64,000 nucleotides of DNA from Roseisalinus antarcticus (GTDB lineage: Bacteria > Pseudomonadota > Alphaproteobacteria > Rhodobacterales > Rhodobacteraceae). This document shows positions 17,434 through 26,461 of this stretch, piece by piece (position 1 is the first letter of the stretch; every line of letters begins with the position of its first letter). The notes under the pieces were generated by a model. It saw nothing but the letters and a program-made list of their open reading frames with translations. It did no database searches and was not told where the DNA came from. The translations under genes and the position numbers were made by a program. The DNA lies in the NCBI RefSeq assembly GCF_900172355.1, contig NZ_FWFZ01000018.1, positions 1-64,000 on the forward strand, written 5' to 3'.

Positions 17434-18021
17434 TCAGACGCTGGCGCCGATGATGCCGAGCAGGACAGATAGCCCGAGCCCGACACCCAGCAACGCGAGG
17501 ATCAGCGTCAGCGCCGCGCGGGGCAGAGAGCCGAACCGCTGCGCTTCGTTGATGAAATTGACAAGCACCCAGAGCGCGACGGCAAGGGTGGCGATGGCGA
17601 CGAGGCTGCCCAGCCCGGGCAGGATCAGCGAGACGATGAGTTGCGCCACCTGCAGGACCAGCAGCAGGACCTGCAACCACACCATCAGCGCCAGCGTGTC
17701 CGCCAGCGCCCCCTGCCCGCCAAGCATCTGGCCGGTGAAGTGCAGGGCAAAGATCGTGATGACCAGTGATCCGCCGAGGATGACGGCATAGGTGAACGGG
17801 GTGATCCGGACGGTGGCCGCCATCGCCTCGGGCGAGGACGGCACCAGGGCCCCCATGATCGCGACCATCAGGACCGAAAGGACCGTAACGAGCACAAGCC
17901 CCGTCCACAGCGCGTCCGTGGGCAGCTTGCGCCCCAGGATCAGCCGGGCGACCTGCGCGGGCTGCGTCACCGTATCGCGCAGGAGACGGGCGAGCACCTC
18001 GCCCTCGGGGGTCATTGCCAT
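17434..18021 (-). CDS. Yip1-domain membrane protein (second of two)
   Basis: A 195-residue hydrophobic protein with about five membrane segments after a soluble start of about 35 residues. The pattern fits the Yip1/DUF1282 membrane family, whose bacterial members have no known function. ATG 18021 is chosen; the gene overlaps the preceding Yip1-like gene by 10 bases, and the longer open frame upstream is the other gene read out of frame. Such proteins recur between sufD and sufS in Rhodobacteraceae. Confidence 0.75.
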   Translation of the reverse strand: MAMTPEGEVLARLLRDTVTQPAQVARLILGRKLPTDALWTGLVLVTVLSVLMVAIMGALVPSSPEAMAATVRITPFTYAVILGGSLVITIFALHFTGQMLGGQGALADTLALMVWLQVLLLVLQVAQLIVSLILPGLGSLVAIATLAVALWVLVNFINEAQRFGSLPRAALTLILALLGVGLGLSVLLGIIGASV

Positions 18022-18524
18022 GGGGGCGGGCCTTCCGCTTCGCGCAGACATTGCAGCCAGATCAGGGCAAAGCCCGCCAGCCAGACAAGGCCCAGGATTT
18101 CGGCCGGGATGCCCGGCCCGCTGAACCCGCGCACCAGCCCGTAGAGCAGTGCCACCGGCGCGGTGGCCAGCAGCGTCCAGAACAGGGCGAGCCGGGCGGA
18201 ATACCACGACCCCTGCCCGCCCAGCGGCCGGGCCAGCAGGTGGCTGAGGGCGGCCAGCGCATAGAACACCAGCGGCAGCACCATGACCGACCCGAAAAAG
18301 GCGTAGGCGACAAGCTGCACCAGCTCGGGGCTGTCCTGGCCCTGCACCGTCTCGAGCCCTTGTGCCACACGGACCAGCCGGGGCCATTGCGCCACGAACA
18401 GCAGGACACAGGCGGTGATCAGATAGGCAAGTGCACGGTCCTCGCGCGGGCCATGGGCCAGCAGGGACCGCATGACCTCGCGCGGGCCGCGCCAGGTGCG
18501 CAGGATATCCGCCGTGACCGCCAT
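18012..18524 (-). CDS. Yip1-like membrane protein (first of two)
   Basis: A 170-residue protein with about four hydrophobic segments (around residues 32-50, 70-95, 108-130 and 142-160). The N-terminus has a short basic part (RTWRGPREVMRSLLAHGPRED). It starts one base inside the sufD stop codon (TGATG) and overlaps the next Yip1-like gene by 10 bases, so both are coupled to suf expression. Function unknown; a role in membrane association of Fe-S assembly is only inference. Confidence 0.7.
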   Translation of the reverse strand: MAVTADILRTWRGPREVMRSLLAHGPREDRALAYLITACVLLFVAQWPRLVRVAQGLETVQGQDSPELVQLVAYAFFGSVMVLPLVFYALAALSHLLARPLGGQGSWYSARLALFWTLLATAPVALLYGLVRGFSGPGIPAEILGLVWLAGFALIWLQCLREAEGPPPWQ

Positions 18525-19828
18525 CAGTGACCGCGCCGCTCCAACCAGGAGGCCAGCCGGGCCCGCAGCGCCTCGGCATATGTCTCGTTCTCGATCTCTT
18601 CCAGCGCCTCGGCCACGAAGGCCAGCGTCAGAAGATTGGCCGCCTCGGCCGCCGGGACACCGCGCGATTGCAGGTAGAACATCGCCTCGGCATCGATCGC
18701 GCCGGAGGTGGAGCCGTGGGAGCAGGCCACATCATCGGCATAGATCTCAAGCTCGGGCTTGGCGAGGAATTGCGCGTCCTCGTCGAGCAGCAGCGACTGG
18801 CTGATCTGGTAGCCGTCGGTCTTCTGTGCGCCCGACTTCACCAGGATCTTGCCCTGGAAGATCCCGGTCGCCCCGTTGCGCAGGACTTTCTTGAACACCT
18901 GCCGGCTTTCGCAACGCTGCGCGTCATGGGTGACAAAGACCGTGTCGTCGTGGACGAAATCCTTGCCGTCGCCCAGGCAGGCCCCGGCCACGTGAGCGGT
19001 GGCGTCGTCGCCGGTCAGCTCGATCACGCATTCGTTGCGCGTCAGCACGCCGTTCACGGTCAGGGTGAACGCCTTGAACACGCTCTCGCGGCCCAACCGG
19101 GCAAAGATCCCGGTCGCCGCCCGCCGTTCGTGATCGCGCCCCTGCGAGCGGATCAGGTGGAACGCGCCGGTGTCGGCGATATCGACCTCCAGCCCCTTCG
19201 AGAACCGCGCGGCGGCAGGGCCGTTTTCCAGCAGGGTCAGCTCGGCCCCCTCCTCGACCCGCACGCAATGATGCAGGATCGCGTCCGAGGTTTCGGACTG
19301 GTGCAGGTAGACGAGGCTGACCGGCTTGGACGGCTTGCCTGTCACCCGGATCACGACGCCATCGGTGGCGAAGGCCGTGTTGAACGCGGCGAGCGGACGG
19401 TGGACCTTTTCGTGGCTGCGGGCCTCGAGCACGCCATAGACGTCGCGGACCCAATGGATGTCCTTGCCCAGCGCATCGGTCAGCCGCTCGATCTCGATCC
19501 CTTCAAGGGCGAGGTCGTCAGACGCCTCCGGATCGAAGACGCCGTCCACGAAGACGATCCGCAACCGGTCGATATCGCTGAAGATCGGCGCCTCGCCGGT
19601 GTCGAACAGGGCCGCGCGGGGCGGCTCGGCGACGGTCAGAGACGACGGATCGGCAAAGCGCCAGTACTCGTCGCGGCGGTGCGGCAGGCCCATTTCCTGC
19701 ACCCGCGCCAAGGCTTCGTTGCGGGCGGCCTCCGCCCAACCGGTTGCGGCGGGCAGCGACAAGGTCGAGAGCCGCGCCTCGGTCGTGTCCATCTTCTGCT
19801 GTCTGAGGGCTGCGCGTGCCATCGCCAT
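18524..19828 (-). CDS. sufD: Fe-S cluster assembly protein SufD
   Basis: A 434-residue beta-helix scaffold partner of SufB and SufC. The C-terminal region with VACSHGSTSGAIDAEAMFYLQSRG is diagnostic of the SufB/SufD family, and the shorter N-terminal helical part and EYWRFADPSSL segment identify SufD. ATG 19828 overlaps the sufC stop by one base. Confidence 0.95.
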   Translation of the reverse strand: MAMARAALRQQKMDTTEARLSTLSLPAATGWAEAARNEALARVQEMGLPHRRDEYWRFADPSSLTVAEPPRAALFDTGEAPIFSDIDRLRIVFVDGVFDPEASDDLALEGIEIERLTDALGKDIHWVRDVYGVLEARSHEKVHRPLAAFNTAFATDGVVIRVTGKPSKPVSLVYLHQSETSDAILHHCVRVEEGAELTLLENGPAAARFSKGLEVDIADTGAFHLIRSQGRDHERRAATGIFARLGRESVFKAFTLTVNGVLTRNECVIELTGDDATAHVAGACLGDGKDFVHDDTVFVTHDAQRCESRQVFKKVLRNGATGIFQGKILVKSGAQKTDGYQISQSLLLDEDAQFLAKPELEIYADDVACSHGSTSGAIDAEAMFYLQSRGVPAAEAANLLTLAFVAEALEEIENETYAEALRARLASWLERRGH

Positions 19829-20583
19829 CAGGCCACCTCGCTCAGGATGTCGGCATATCCGTTCTTTTCGACCTCGAGCGCAAGCTCCGGACCGCCGCTC
19901 TTGACGATGCGACCGTCGGACATGATGTGCACGACGTCGGGCCGGATGTGATCCAGCAGGCGCTGGTAGTGGGTGATCACCAGGAATGCCCGATCCGGCG
20001 ACCGCAGCGCGTTCACCCCGTCCGACACCAGCTTCATCGCGTCCACGTCGAGGCCGGAATCGGTCTCGTCCAGGATGCACATCTTCGGCTCCAGCATGGC
20101 CATCTGCAGGATTTCGTTGCGCTTTTTCTCACCGCCCGAAAAGCCGACATTGACCGACCGCTTGAGCATGTCGGGGTCGATCTGAAGATCCTTCGCCTTC
20201 GCGCGGATCAGCTTGAGGAAATCGGTCGACGACATCTCCTCGTCGCCCCGCGCCTTGCGCTGCGCGTTCACCGCAGTGCGCAGAAAGGTCATGTTGCCCA
20301 CGCCCGGAATCTCCACCGGGTACTGAAACGCGAGGAACAGGCCGGCGGCCGCGCGCTCTTCGGGGTCCATGCCGAGGATGTCCTCGCCCAGCAGCGTCGC
20401 AGAACCGCCGGTCACCTCGTAGCCGTCCCGACCGGACAGGACATAGCTCATCGTCGACTTGCCAGAGCCGTTCGGCCCCATGATCGCGTGGACGGAGCCG
20501 GCTTCGACCTTCAGATCCACACCCTTGAGGATCTGCTTGTCTTCTTCCTCGAGCTTGACGTGAAGTCCCTTGATATCCAACAT
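19828..20583 (-). CDS. sufC: Fe-S cluster assembly ATPase SufC
   Basis: A 251-residue ABC-type ATPase. Walker A is GPNGSGKSTMSYVL, the signature is FSGGEKKRNEILQM, Walker B is MCILDETDSGLDVDA, and the switch is VITHYQRLLDHI. It energises the SufBCD complex. It is separated from sufB by three genes that are not Fe-S genes, about 1.6 kb. Confidence 0.97.
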   Translation of the reverse strand: MLDIKGLHVKLEEEDKQILKGVDLKVEAGSVHAIMGPNGSGKSTMSYVLSGRDGYEVTGGSATLLGEDILGMDPEERAAAGLFLAFQYPVEIPGVGNMTFLRTAVNAQRKARGDEEMSSTDFLKLIRAKAKDLQIDPDMLKRSVNVGFSGGEKKRNEILQMAMLEPKMCILDETDSGLDVDAMKLVSDGVNALRSPDRAFLVITHYQRLLDHIRPDVVHIMSDGRIVKSGGPELALEVEKNGYADILSEVA

Positions 20584-20622
20584 ATTTCTCTCCTTTGCAG
20601 GGCCCCTCGCGGGGTGCTTGCG

Positions 20623-21231
20623 CTATCTCTTGTGTTGCAGCAGCCCGACCACGTCGAGCAGCTCTTCATTTCGGATTGCCCGGGGCGTGACCTCGAACCG
20701 GACCATGCGGCCCCGCGTCTCGACCCTGTCGGCATAGGTTTCGGCCACGTGATATTCGGGCCTGTCGGTGTAATCGTCGAACAGGACAGTGACCGGCGCG
20801 GCGCTGCGGAACAGGCAGGCCAGCAGGCACCCGACCCGAAACCGCCCGTCGATCAGCACAAGGTCCGGTTGCCTGAAACCGGGCCGCTCCCACACTCCCA
20901 GCGAGTAGTGCGAGAATTGCCCATATCGCATGTTGTTGACCGGCATGCCCCACTGGCGAACCTTACCGATATCAACCGGCACGATTTCCGGCATGGATAC
21001 CGGAGGATTTTCGTCAAACCAGCGAACCATCATCGCGGCCCAGTCAGGATCGCTCTCCACCGAGGTGACCGTCTTGTCCGGCATCTCGGACGCCAGAACC
21101 GTCGATCCGCCGGACCCGTATTCAAGGATGACCTGCGCAGACGCATAGGCCTCGCGCACCCATGCGCCTTCGGCCTCGGGCAGGGTCAGTTGCGGGCGCT
21201 TCACAGCCACGGAGGACGACGCGTCGGTCAT
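20623..21231 (-). CDS. class I SAM-dependent methyltransferase-like protein
   Basis: A 202-residue protein with a Rossmann-type motif ILEYGSGGSTVLAS near residue 35, an acidic VTSVESDPDWA segment, and DLVLIDGRFRVGC at the position of motif IV. These fit a methyltransferase fold, but no target is recognisable. ATG 21231 starts one base after the stop of the tiny membrane gene. Located inside the suf operon between sufB and sufC. Confidence 0.7.
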   Translation of the reverse strand: MTDASSSVAVKRPQLTLPEAEGAWVREAYASAQVILEYGSGGSTVLASEMPDKTVTSVESDPDWAAMMVRWFDENPPVSMPEIVPVDIGKVRQWGMPVNNMRYGQFSHYSLGVWERPGFRQPDLVLIDGRFRVGCLLACLFRSAAPVTVLFDDYTDRPEYHVAETYADRVETRGRMVRFEVTPRAIRNEELLDVVGLLQHKR

Positions 21232-21232
21232 C

Positions 21233-21418
21233 TCACGATCTGCCTTTCCAGCTGCCGAGCGCAGTCTGCGCGAAGAGGCTGCCAAGGCTGCCAGACACGA
21301 AACTGATCGCGATGACCCTGCCGCGGGCCAGCATGTCAGTCAGCCAGTCCACGACCATCGCGAAGCCGGCGCAGAGCACGCCGGTCAGAAACGCGGTCCA
21401 GAGCACCGACCGGATCAT
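21233..21418 (-). CDS. small membrane protein (61 residues)
   Basis: A 61-residue protein with two hydrophobic segments, about residues 5-26 and 34-52 (VIAISFVSGSLGSLFAQTAL). It starts by a 4-base ATGA overlap with the FkbM-like gene and ends one base before the next methyltransferase-like gene; this tight packing on both sides supports it as a real gene. Its function is unknown. Confidence 0.6.
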   Translation of the reverse strand: MIRSVLWTAFLTGVLCAGFAMVVDWLTDMLARGRVIAISFVSGSLGSLFAQTALGSWKGRS

Positions 21419-22182
21419 GAGCGCACCGCGATATGGTTCGCGTTCCGGCTGCTGTCCCGGTCGGTGTGCACGACATTGTAGCCATGATCCGCCAGCCAGG
21501 TATCGAAAGCGCCCTCGTTGCTCGCATCCACTTCGATCAGCAGGGTCGGCCCGTGCCGGCGGATCAAAGCGTCGAGCCCGTCCAGGACCTTCATCTCCAT
21601 CCCCTCGACATCGATCTTGATCAGTGTCGGCGTCTCCTCCGCGAACAGCCCGTCGCCCCGCCGGACCTCTAGCACGCCGCCCGTCTCCCGCATCTTGGTC
21701 GCCCCGAGGTTGCGGTCGTGCCGCTTCATCCGGTAGCCCCCCGCGTCCACATCCGACAGGCCAACGCCCAGCTTCGAAATGTCGACCACGTCCCCCATCC
21801 CGTTGACCAGGATATTGGCCACCAGCGGCGCCAGCGCCAGCGGGTTGGGCTCGGCCACGACCACGCGCTCCGCCTCCAACCGGGTCGCGAAGTAGAGCGC
21901 GTGATTGCCGATATTCGCTCCGATATCAATCACATGCGCCCCCGGCCCCACGTAGGCGCCCAGCGCCTCGAGCTCTTCTTGCTCGTAGAAGCGCCCGCGC
22001 CGGATTTCCCGCTGGATCGGGTCGCGTTCGAAGTTCAGGCACCAGGTCAGCCCGCCCCAATGCACCATCTCGAACGGCGGAAAGGCCACAGGCCGTCCGC
22101 TGGCCAGCGCCTCGATGGCGCGGGCCAGGTCGAAATAGTCAGGCCCCGTGGTTTCGGGGCGAGGCAGCCGGACCGCGTCCAT
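21415..22182 (-). CDS. FkbM-family methyltransferase
   Basis: A 255-residue SAM-dependent methyltransferase. Motif I is VIDIGANIGNHALYFA near residue 85, the acidic end of the next strand is VVVAEPNPLAL, and the FkbM signature is LIKIDVEGMEMKVLDGL near residue 190. FkbM enzymes O-methylate sugars and macrolides. It begins 6 bases after the sufB stop, inside the suf operon. Confidence 0.88.
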   Translation of the reverse strand: MDAVRLPRPETTGPDYFDLARAIEALASGRPVAFPPFEMVHWGGLTWCLNFERDPIQREIRRGRFYEQEELEALGAYVGPGAHVIDIGANIGNHALYFATRLEAERVVVAEPNPLALAPLVANILVNGMGDVVDISKLGVGLSDVDAGGYRMKRHDRNLGATKMRETGGVLEVRRGDGLFAEETPTLIKIDVEGMEMKVLDGLDALIRRHGPTLLIEVDASNEGAFDTWLADHGYNVVHTDRDSSRNANHIAVRS

Positions 22183-22188
22183 GACAGA

Positions 22189-23733
22189 TCAGCCCACCGA
22201 ACCTTCGAGGCTGATCGCCACAAGCTGTTGCGCTTCCATGGCAAACTCCATCGGCAGCGCCTGCAGCACTTCCTTGGCGAAGCCGTTGACGATCAGCGCC
22301 ACGGCCTCTTCCTCGTCCATGCCGCGCTGGCGGCAATAGAACATCTGTTCGTCGTCCACCTTCGAGGTCGTCGCCTCGTGTTCGACGCGGGAGGAGTTGT
22401 TCTTGACCTCGATATAGGGAACCGTATGCGCCCCGCACTTGTCGCCGATCAGCAGGCTGTCGCACTGGGTATAATTGCGGCTTTCCGTCGCCTTGGGGTG
22501 CATCGACACGAGGCCACGATAGGTGTTCTGCGCATGGCCCGCGCTGATCCCCTTGGACACGATCCGCGACCTGGTGCGCTTGCCCAGGTGGGTCATCTTG
22601 GTGCCGGTGTCGGCCTGCTGGTAGTTGTTGGTGATGGCGATTGAATAGAACTCGCCCTGGCTGTCATCGCCGCGCAGGATGCAGGACGGATATTTCCACG
22701 TCACCGACGAGCCGGTTTCCACCTGCGTCCACATCACCTTGGCCCGGTCGCCCCGGCAATCCGCACGCTTGGTGACGAAGTTGTAGATGCCACCTTTGCC
22801 GTTTTCGTCACCCGGGTACCAATTCTGGACGGTGGAGTATTTCACCTCCGCGTCCTCCTCGACGATGATCTCGACCACCGCCGCGTGCAGTTGCGCCACG
22901 TCGCGCATCGGCGCCGTGCAGCCTTCGAGGTAGGACACGTAGGAGCCCTTGTCGGCGATGATCAGCGTCCGCTCGAACTGGCCGGTGTTCTCGGCGTTGA
23001 TGCGGAAATAGGTCGACAGCTCCATCGGGCAGCGCACCCCTGGCGGGATGTAGACAAAGGACCCGTCCGAGAAGACCGCCGAGTTGAGCGCGGCATAAAA
23101 GTTGTCGCCCTGCGGCACGACCGAGCCGAGGTATTTCTTCACCAGCTCCGGATGCTCGCGGATCGCCTCCGAGATAGAGCAGAAGATGACACCGGCCTTC
23201 TTCAGCTCCTTCTGAAAGGTCGTGCCCACGGAGACGCTGTCGAACACCGCGTCCACGGCCACCTTGCGCTCGGAATTGTCCTCGGGCGTGGCGATCTCAT
23301 CGGCGCCCTCGACACCGGCGAGAATCATCTGCTCCTTCAGCGGGATCCCCAGCTTCTTGTAGGTCTCCAGCAGCTTCGGATCGACGTCGTCCAGCGATTG
23401 CGGCTTGGTCTCCATGCTTTTGGGCCGGGCATAGTAATACTGGTCCTGGAAATCGATCACCGGGTATTCGACCATCGCCCAGTCCGGCTCTTCCATCTTC
23501 AGCCAGCGGGCATAGGCCTGCATCCGCCACTCGGTCATCCACTCCGGCTCTTCGTTCTTCGAAGAGATCAGCGCGACGATGTCCTCGGACAGGCCCTTGG
23601 GGGCGTAGTCCATCTCGATGTCGGTGTTCCAGCCGTGCTTGTAGGTGCCGGAGAGCTTGCGGACGGCCTCAACGGTCTCCTCGTCCACGCCTTCCTTGAC
23701 CTCCGGCGTCGGCATATTGTCCAAAACGGTCAT
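22189..23733 (-). CDS. sufB: Fe-S cluster assembly protein SufB
   Basis: A 514-residue scaffold subunit. Motifs [28 protein letters not shown] and [23 protein letters not shown] are the SufB core, and the C-terminal [25 protein letters not shown] holds the conserved His/Glu region. Longer than SufD, as usual. ATG 23733 is preferred to the in-frame GTG 23751, since it has a better-spaced GGA and a normal N-terminus. It starts 14 bases after the desulfurase gene. Confidence 0.97.
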   Translation of the reverse strand: MTVLDNMPTPEVKEGVDEETVEAVRKLSGTYKHGWNTDIEMDYAPKGLSEDIVALISSKNEEPEWMTEWRMQAYARWLKMEEPDWAMVEYPVIDFQDQYYYARPKSMETKPQSLDDVDPKLLETYKKLGIPLKEQMILAGVEGADEIATPEDNSERKVAVDAVFDSVSVGTTFQKELKKAGVIFCSISEAIREHPELVKKYLGSVVPQGDNFYAALNSAVFSDGSFVYIPPGVRCPMELSTYFRINAENTGQFERTLIIADKGSYVSYLEGCTAPMRDVAQLHAAVVEIIVEEDAEVKYSTVQNWYPGDENGKGGIYNFVTKRADCRGDRAKVMWTQVETGSSVTWKYPSCILRGDDSQGEFYSIAITNNYQQADTGTKMTHLGKRTRSRIVSKGISAGHAQNTYRGLVSMHPKATESRNYTQCDSLLIGDKCGAHTVPYIEVKNNSSRVEHEATTSKVDDEQMFYCRQRGMDEEEAVALIVNGFAKEVLQALPMEFAMEAQQLVAISLEGSVG

Positions 23734-23747
23734 CGTCTCGTCCTTCC

Positions 23748-24851
23748 TCACGCCGCCCGGGCGCGCTGCTTGTCTCGTGTCCGCGACCAGGCCTGCGCGA
23801 ATCGCAGCACCTCGTCCTCACTCGTCGTCGGGCCCAGCGACACGCGGATCGCGCTTGCCGCCTCGACCCCGTCCAATCCCATGGCCCGCAGGACCCGGCT
23901 CTCTCGCACCTTGCCGCTTGAACAGGCGCTGCCCGCGCTGACCGCAAAGCCCGCAAGGTCCAGCGCCATCACCTGCGTCTCCCCCTTCCAGCCCGGCGTG
24001 ACCATGCAGGAGGTGTTCGGCAGGCGCGGACCCTCTTTCCCGACAAAAATAGTCTCCGGGCTCGCGGCCTCAATGGCCTTTTCTAGAATATTTCTAAGTT
24101 CGGCAACCCGCTCCCAGGTCCCGTCGGCCAGGTCGCGCTGCGCCGCCTTGGCCGCGGCGGCCATTCCGGCGATGCCGATGACGTTCTCCGTACCGGAGCG
24201 GCGGCCCATCTCCTGGCCGCCCCCGGGCAGCAGGCCGCGCAGGTCGGTGCCCTCGGGGATGGCCAGGAGGCCGACGCCCTTGGGCCCGCCGAACTTGTGC
24301 GCCGACAGCATGAACATCGCCGGCGGCTGCCAGCTGAGCGACACGGCCATCCGCCCGAACAGCTGCACAAGGTCCACCAAAAGGCCCGCCCCGCCCGTCG
24401 GCGCGTCCGCGAACGGCTGCACGACACCGGTCTCGCTATTGGCCGCCTGAACCGCCACAAGGTCCTCCGCGTCGGGTCCGAGCGCCGCAAGTGCCGCCAG
24501 ATCCACCGCGCCTTGGGCTGTTACCGGCAAGACGAGGCCGCCCAACCGCTCGCGCCAGGCCTCTACGCAATCATGCTCCACCGCCGAAGAGATCAGACGC
24601 GACCACCCAGCCGACAGGGCCAGCGCCGCCGCCTCGGTCGCCCCCGAGGTAAAGACCAGATCATACCCCTGCGCACCCAGCGCTTCCGAGAGATCCCCCC
24701 GCGCCGCCTCGATCAGACCCTTCGCCGCGCGCCCCTCGCCATGGACGGAGGACGGGTTGCCCACGACATCCATCGCGGCAAGCATGGCAGCCCGCGCCTC
24801 GGGTCGCAAAGGCGCCGTGGCATTCCAGTCCATGTAGGTCCTCGCGCTCAA
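23748..24851 (-). CDS. cysteine desulfurase, NifS/IscS-like
   Basis: A 367-residue class V PLP aminotransferase. The PLP Lys is in [14 protein letters not shown] and the sulfur-accepting Cys in [12 protein letters not shown]. It is the second desulfurase of the operon (group I, against group II SufS), the usual arrangement in Rhodobacteraceae isc-suf operons. The start may be TTG 24851 with AAGGG upstream, used here, or ATG 24833 with GAGG, which would lack six residues. An AT-rich IscR-like box lies inside the gene (24083-24097). Confidence 0.9.
   Translation of the reverse strand: MSARTYMDWNATAPLRPEARAAMLAAMDVVGNPSSVHGEGRAAKGLIEAARGDLSEALGAQGYDLVFTSGATEAAALALSAGWSRLISSAVEHDCVEAWRERLGGLVLPVTAQGAVDLAALAALGPDAEDLVAVQAANSETGVVQPFADAPTGGAGLLVDLVQLFGRMAVSLSWQPPAMFMLSAHKFGGPKGVGLLAIPEGTDLRGLLPGGGQEMGRRSGTENVIGIAGMAAAAKAAQRDLADGTWERVAELRNILEKAIEAASPETIFVGKEGPRLPNTSCMVTPGWKGETQVMALDLAGFAVSAGSACSSGKVRESRVLRAMGLDGVEAASAIRVSLGPTTSEDEVLRFAQAWSRTRDKQRARAA
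24083..24097 (-). promoter_or_regulatory. intragenic IscR-type box inside the cysteine desulfurase gene
   Basis: On the minus strand TTAGAA-ATA-TTCTAG, 11 of 12 arm bases matching the TTAGAA-N3-TTCTAA box in the iscR promoter. In the reading frame it uses AT-rich, rare-type codons (AGA, AAT, ATT, CTA, GAA, AAG) in an otherwise GC-rich gene. It is about 350 bases upstream of sufB. No good -35 element is placed for a promoter at this site. Confidence 0.4.
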
Positions 24852-24888
24852 GTCATCCCTTTCATCTTGGCCGAAAAACTCCGGGGGT

Positions 24889-24931
24889 CCGGGGGCAGCG
24901 CCCCCGGCCGGTCGCCACGCCTCGCGTGGCG
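24889..24931. repeat. two GC-rich intergenic hairpins between iscR and the cysteine desulfurase gene
   Basis: An 8-bp stem with a 3-base loop (24889-24896 with 24900-24907), then a 7-bp stem with a 5-base loop (24913-24919 with 24925-24931). The first belongs to a type of short GC-rich dyad common between Rhodobacteraceae genes. They could partly terminate or stabilise the iscR transcript. Confidence 0.5.
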
Positions 24932-24938
24932 AAACCGC

Positions 24939-25403
24939 TCATGCGCCCTCATCCACCACCTCGAACAGATGCGGCACCGCGGGGCAGGGCGCCAGCTCGT
25001 TGGCCACCACATCCGACAACCGCGTCTGGTGCAGGAACACGTAGACATGCGCCGACAGCCCTTCCCACAGCCGGTTCGTCAGCGATTGCGCCCGCGACCC
25101 CGACAACCCGCCAGAGGCGCCCGCACCCTTGTGCATCGCGCTCACGGTCTCGTCGACGGCTCCAAGGACGTCCGACACGCGGATCTCCGCTGCCGGCCGC
25201 GCAAGACGGTACCCGCCGCCGGGCCCGCGCACGCTCTCGACCAGCCCCGCCCGGCGCAGCTTCACGAACAGCTGCTCGAGATAGGGCAGCGAGATATCCT
25301 GCCGGCGTGAGACCTCGCCCAGCGACACCAGCCCCCCCTGCGGCTGCAGCGCGAGGTCGGTCAGCGCGGCCATGGCATAGCGACCCTTGGTGCTCAGCTT
25401 CAT
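24939..25403 (-). CDS. iscR: Rrf2-family regulator IscR (one-cysteine type)
   Basis: A 154-residue winged-helix repressor. The start KLSTKGRYAMAALTDLAL and the wing RGPGGGYRLARP are diagnostic for Rrf2/IscR. E. coli IscR binds its [2Fe-2S] cluster with three Cys near residues 92-104; here that stretch (91-103) has none and the only Cys is Cys140. Rhodobacter sphaeroides IscR is known to carry a cluster with a single Cys, and this protein looks the same. ATG 25403 is chosen over one four codons upstream by family N-terminus. It heads the isc-suf operon and should repress it. Confidence 0.92.
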   Translation of the reverse strand: MKLSTKGRYAMAALTDLALQPQGGLVSLGEVSRRQDISLPYLEQLFVKLRRAGLVESVRGPGGGYRLARPAAEIRVSDVLGAVDETVSAMHKGAGASGGLSGSRAQSLTNRLWEGLSAHVYVFLHQTRLSDVVANELAPCPAVPHLFEVVDEGA

Positions 25404-25493
25404 CCACGCCTCCACGTCGAGGCCGGGCCACGCGCCATTGACGCCGCCTGCCCGCCTGTTTACTTGGCTGATACTCCCGCAAGCGCGGGAACT

Positions 25494-25530
25494 TTAGAAT
25501 TCTTCTAAGGTGCCCAAGCAAATCTGTCAA
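25494..25530 (-). promoter_or_regulatory. iscR-suf promoter with IscR box
   Basis: On the minus strand: -35 TTGACA (25530-25525), a 17-base spacer, and -10 TAGAAG (25507-25502). A perfect inverted repeat TTAGAA-GAA-TTCTAA (25508-25494) covers the -10. A repressor there would block RNA polymerase, fitting IscR autoregulation. A TCCCGC/GCGGGA hairpin follows at 25474-25489. Confidence 0.75.
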
Positions 25531-25574
25531 GATTGACTCCGGTTCGCGCGAGGCCCCCTGACGAAAGGCGTATC

Positions 25575-26228
25575 ATGCCCGAGGTTATCTTCCCCGGCCC
25601 CGAAGGCCGGCTCGAAGGCCGCTACCATCCGCAACGGGAGCGTGACGCGCCCATCGCCATCATCCTGCATCCGCACCCGCAGTTCGGCGGCACGATGAAC
25701 AACCGCGTCGTCTACAACCTGCACTACACGTTCTACAACATGGGCTTCACCGTACTGCGGTTCAATTTCCGTGGCGTGGGCCGCAGCCAGGGCGAATACG
25801 ACCAGGGCATCGGAGAGCTTTCTGACGCGGCCTCGGCGCTCGACTACCTGCAGTCCATGAACCCCAACGCCAAGCATTGCTGGGTCGCGGGCTTTTCCTT
25901 CGGCGCATGGATCGGGATGCAGCTTCTGATGCGGCGGCCCGAGATCACCGGGTTCATCTCTGTCTCGCCGCCGGCCAACATGTACGACTTCTCGTTCCTG
26001 GCCCCCTGCCCCTCGTCCGGCCTCGTCATCAACGGCACCGCCGACCGGGTAGCCCCGCCGCAGGATACCGTGAACCTCGTGAACAAGCTGCACGAGCAGA
26101 AGGGCATCACCATCACCCACGAGCAGATCGAGGGGGCGGGCCATTTCTTCGAGGATCCGCATATGGAGACGATGATCGACAACGTCGGCGGCTACGTCCG
26201 CCGCCGCCTGACAGAGACCACGCGCTGA
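25575..26228 (+). CDS. alpha/beta hydrolase
   Basis: A 217-residue hydrolase with the features of the CocE/NonD-like dienelactone hydrolase group: HPHPQFGGTMNN near the oxyanion hole, RFNFRGVGRSQGEYDQG, nucleophile elbow AGFSFGAWIG (Ser about residue 113), a late Asp in GTADRVAPP, and His in GAGHFFEDPH. Substrate unknown. ATG 25575 is preceded by GAAAGG. It is divergent from iscR with 171 bases between, and similar genes often sit beside suf in Rhodobacteraceae. Confidence 0.88.
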   Translation: MPEVIFPGPEGRLEGRYHPQRERDAPIAIILHPHPQFGGTMNNRVVYNLHYTFYNMGFTVLRFNFRGVGRSQGEYDQGIGELSDAASALDYLQSMNPNAKHCWVAGFSFGAWIGMQLLMRRPEITGFISVSPPANMYDFSFLAPCPSSGLVINGTADRVAPPQDTVNLVNKLHEQKGITITHEQIEGAGHFFEDPHMETMIDNVGGYVRRRLTETTR

Positions 26229-26239
26229 GGGCCCGCCGC

Positions 26240-26458
26240 ATGGGGATCACAGAAGACATCGCCGACGACCTCGCCCGCGAGACCATCGACGCCATGGACA
26301 AGCTGGGCGACGACCGCCTGTTCGAAGAGATCGCCAAGTCCATCGGCGCCTCGTCGCAAACCACCGAAGAGGCGTTCCTGACCGCGATCCGGGTCCGGCT
26401 CGCCGAACGCCGCGCCCGCAAACTCCTGGCCGAGCGGCTGGCAGCGGGATCGTCCTGA
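26240..26458 (+). CDS. conserved hypothetical protein, 72 residues
   Basis: A small acidic-then-basic helical protein (ITEDIADDLARETIDAMDKLGDDRLFEEIAKSIG split here; C-terminus rich in Arg, Ala and Leu). It starts 11 bases after the hydrolase stop and ends 3 bases before the next gene. No domain recognised. Confidence 0.6.
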   Translation: MGITEDIADDLARETIDAMDKLGDDRLFEEIAKSIGASSQTTEEAFLTAIRVRLAERRARKLLAERLAAGSS

Positions 26459-26461
26459 CCC

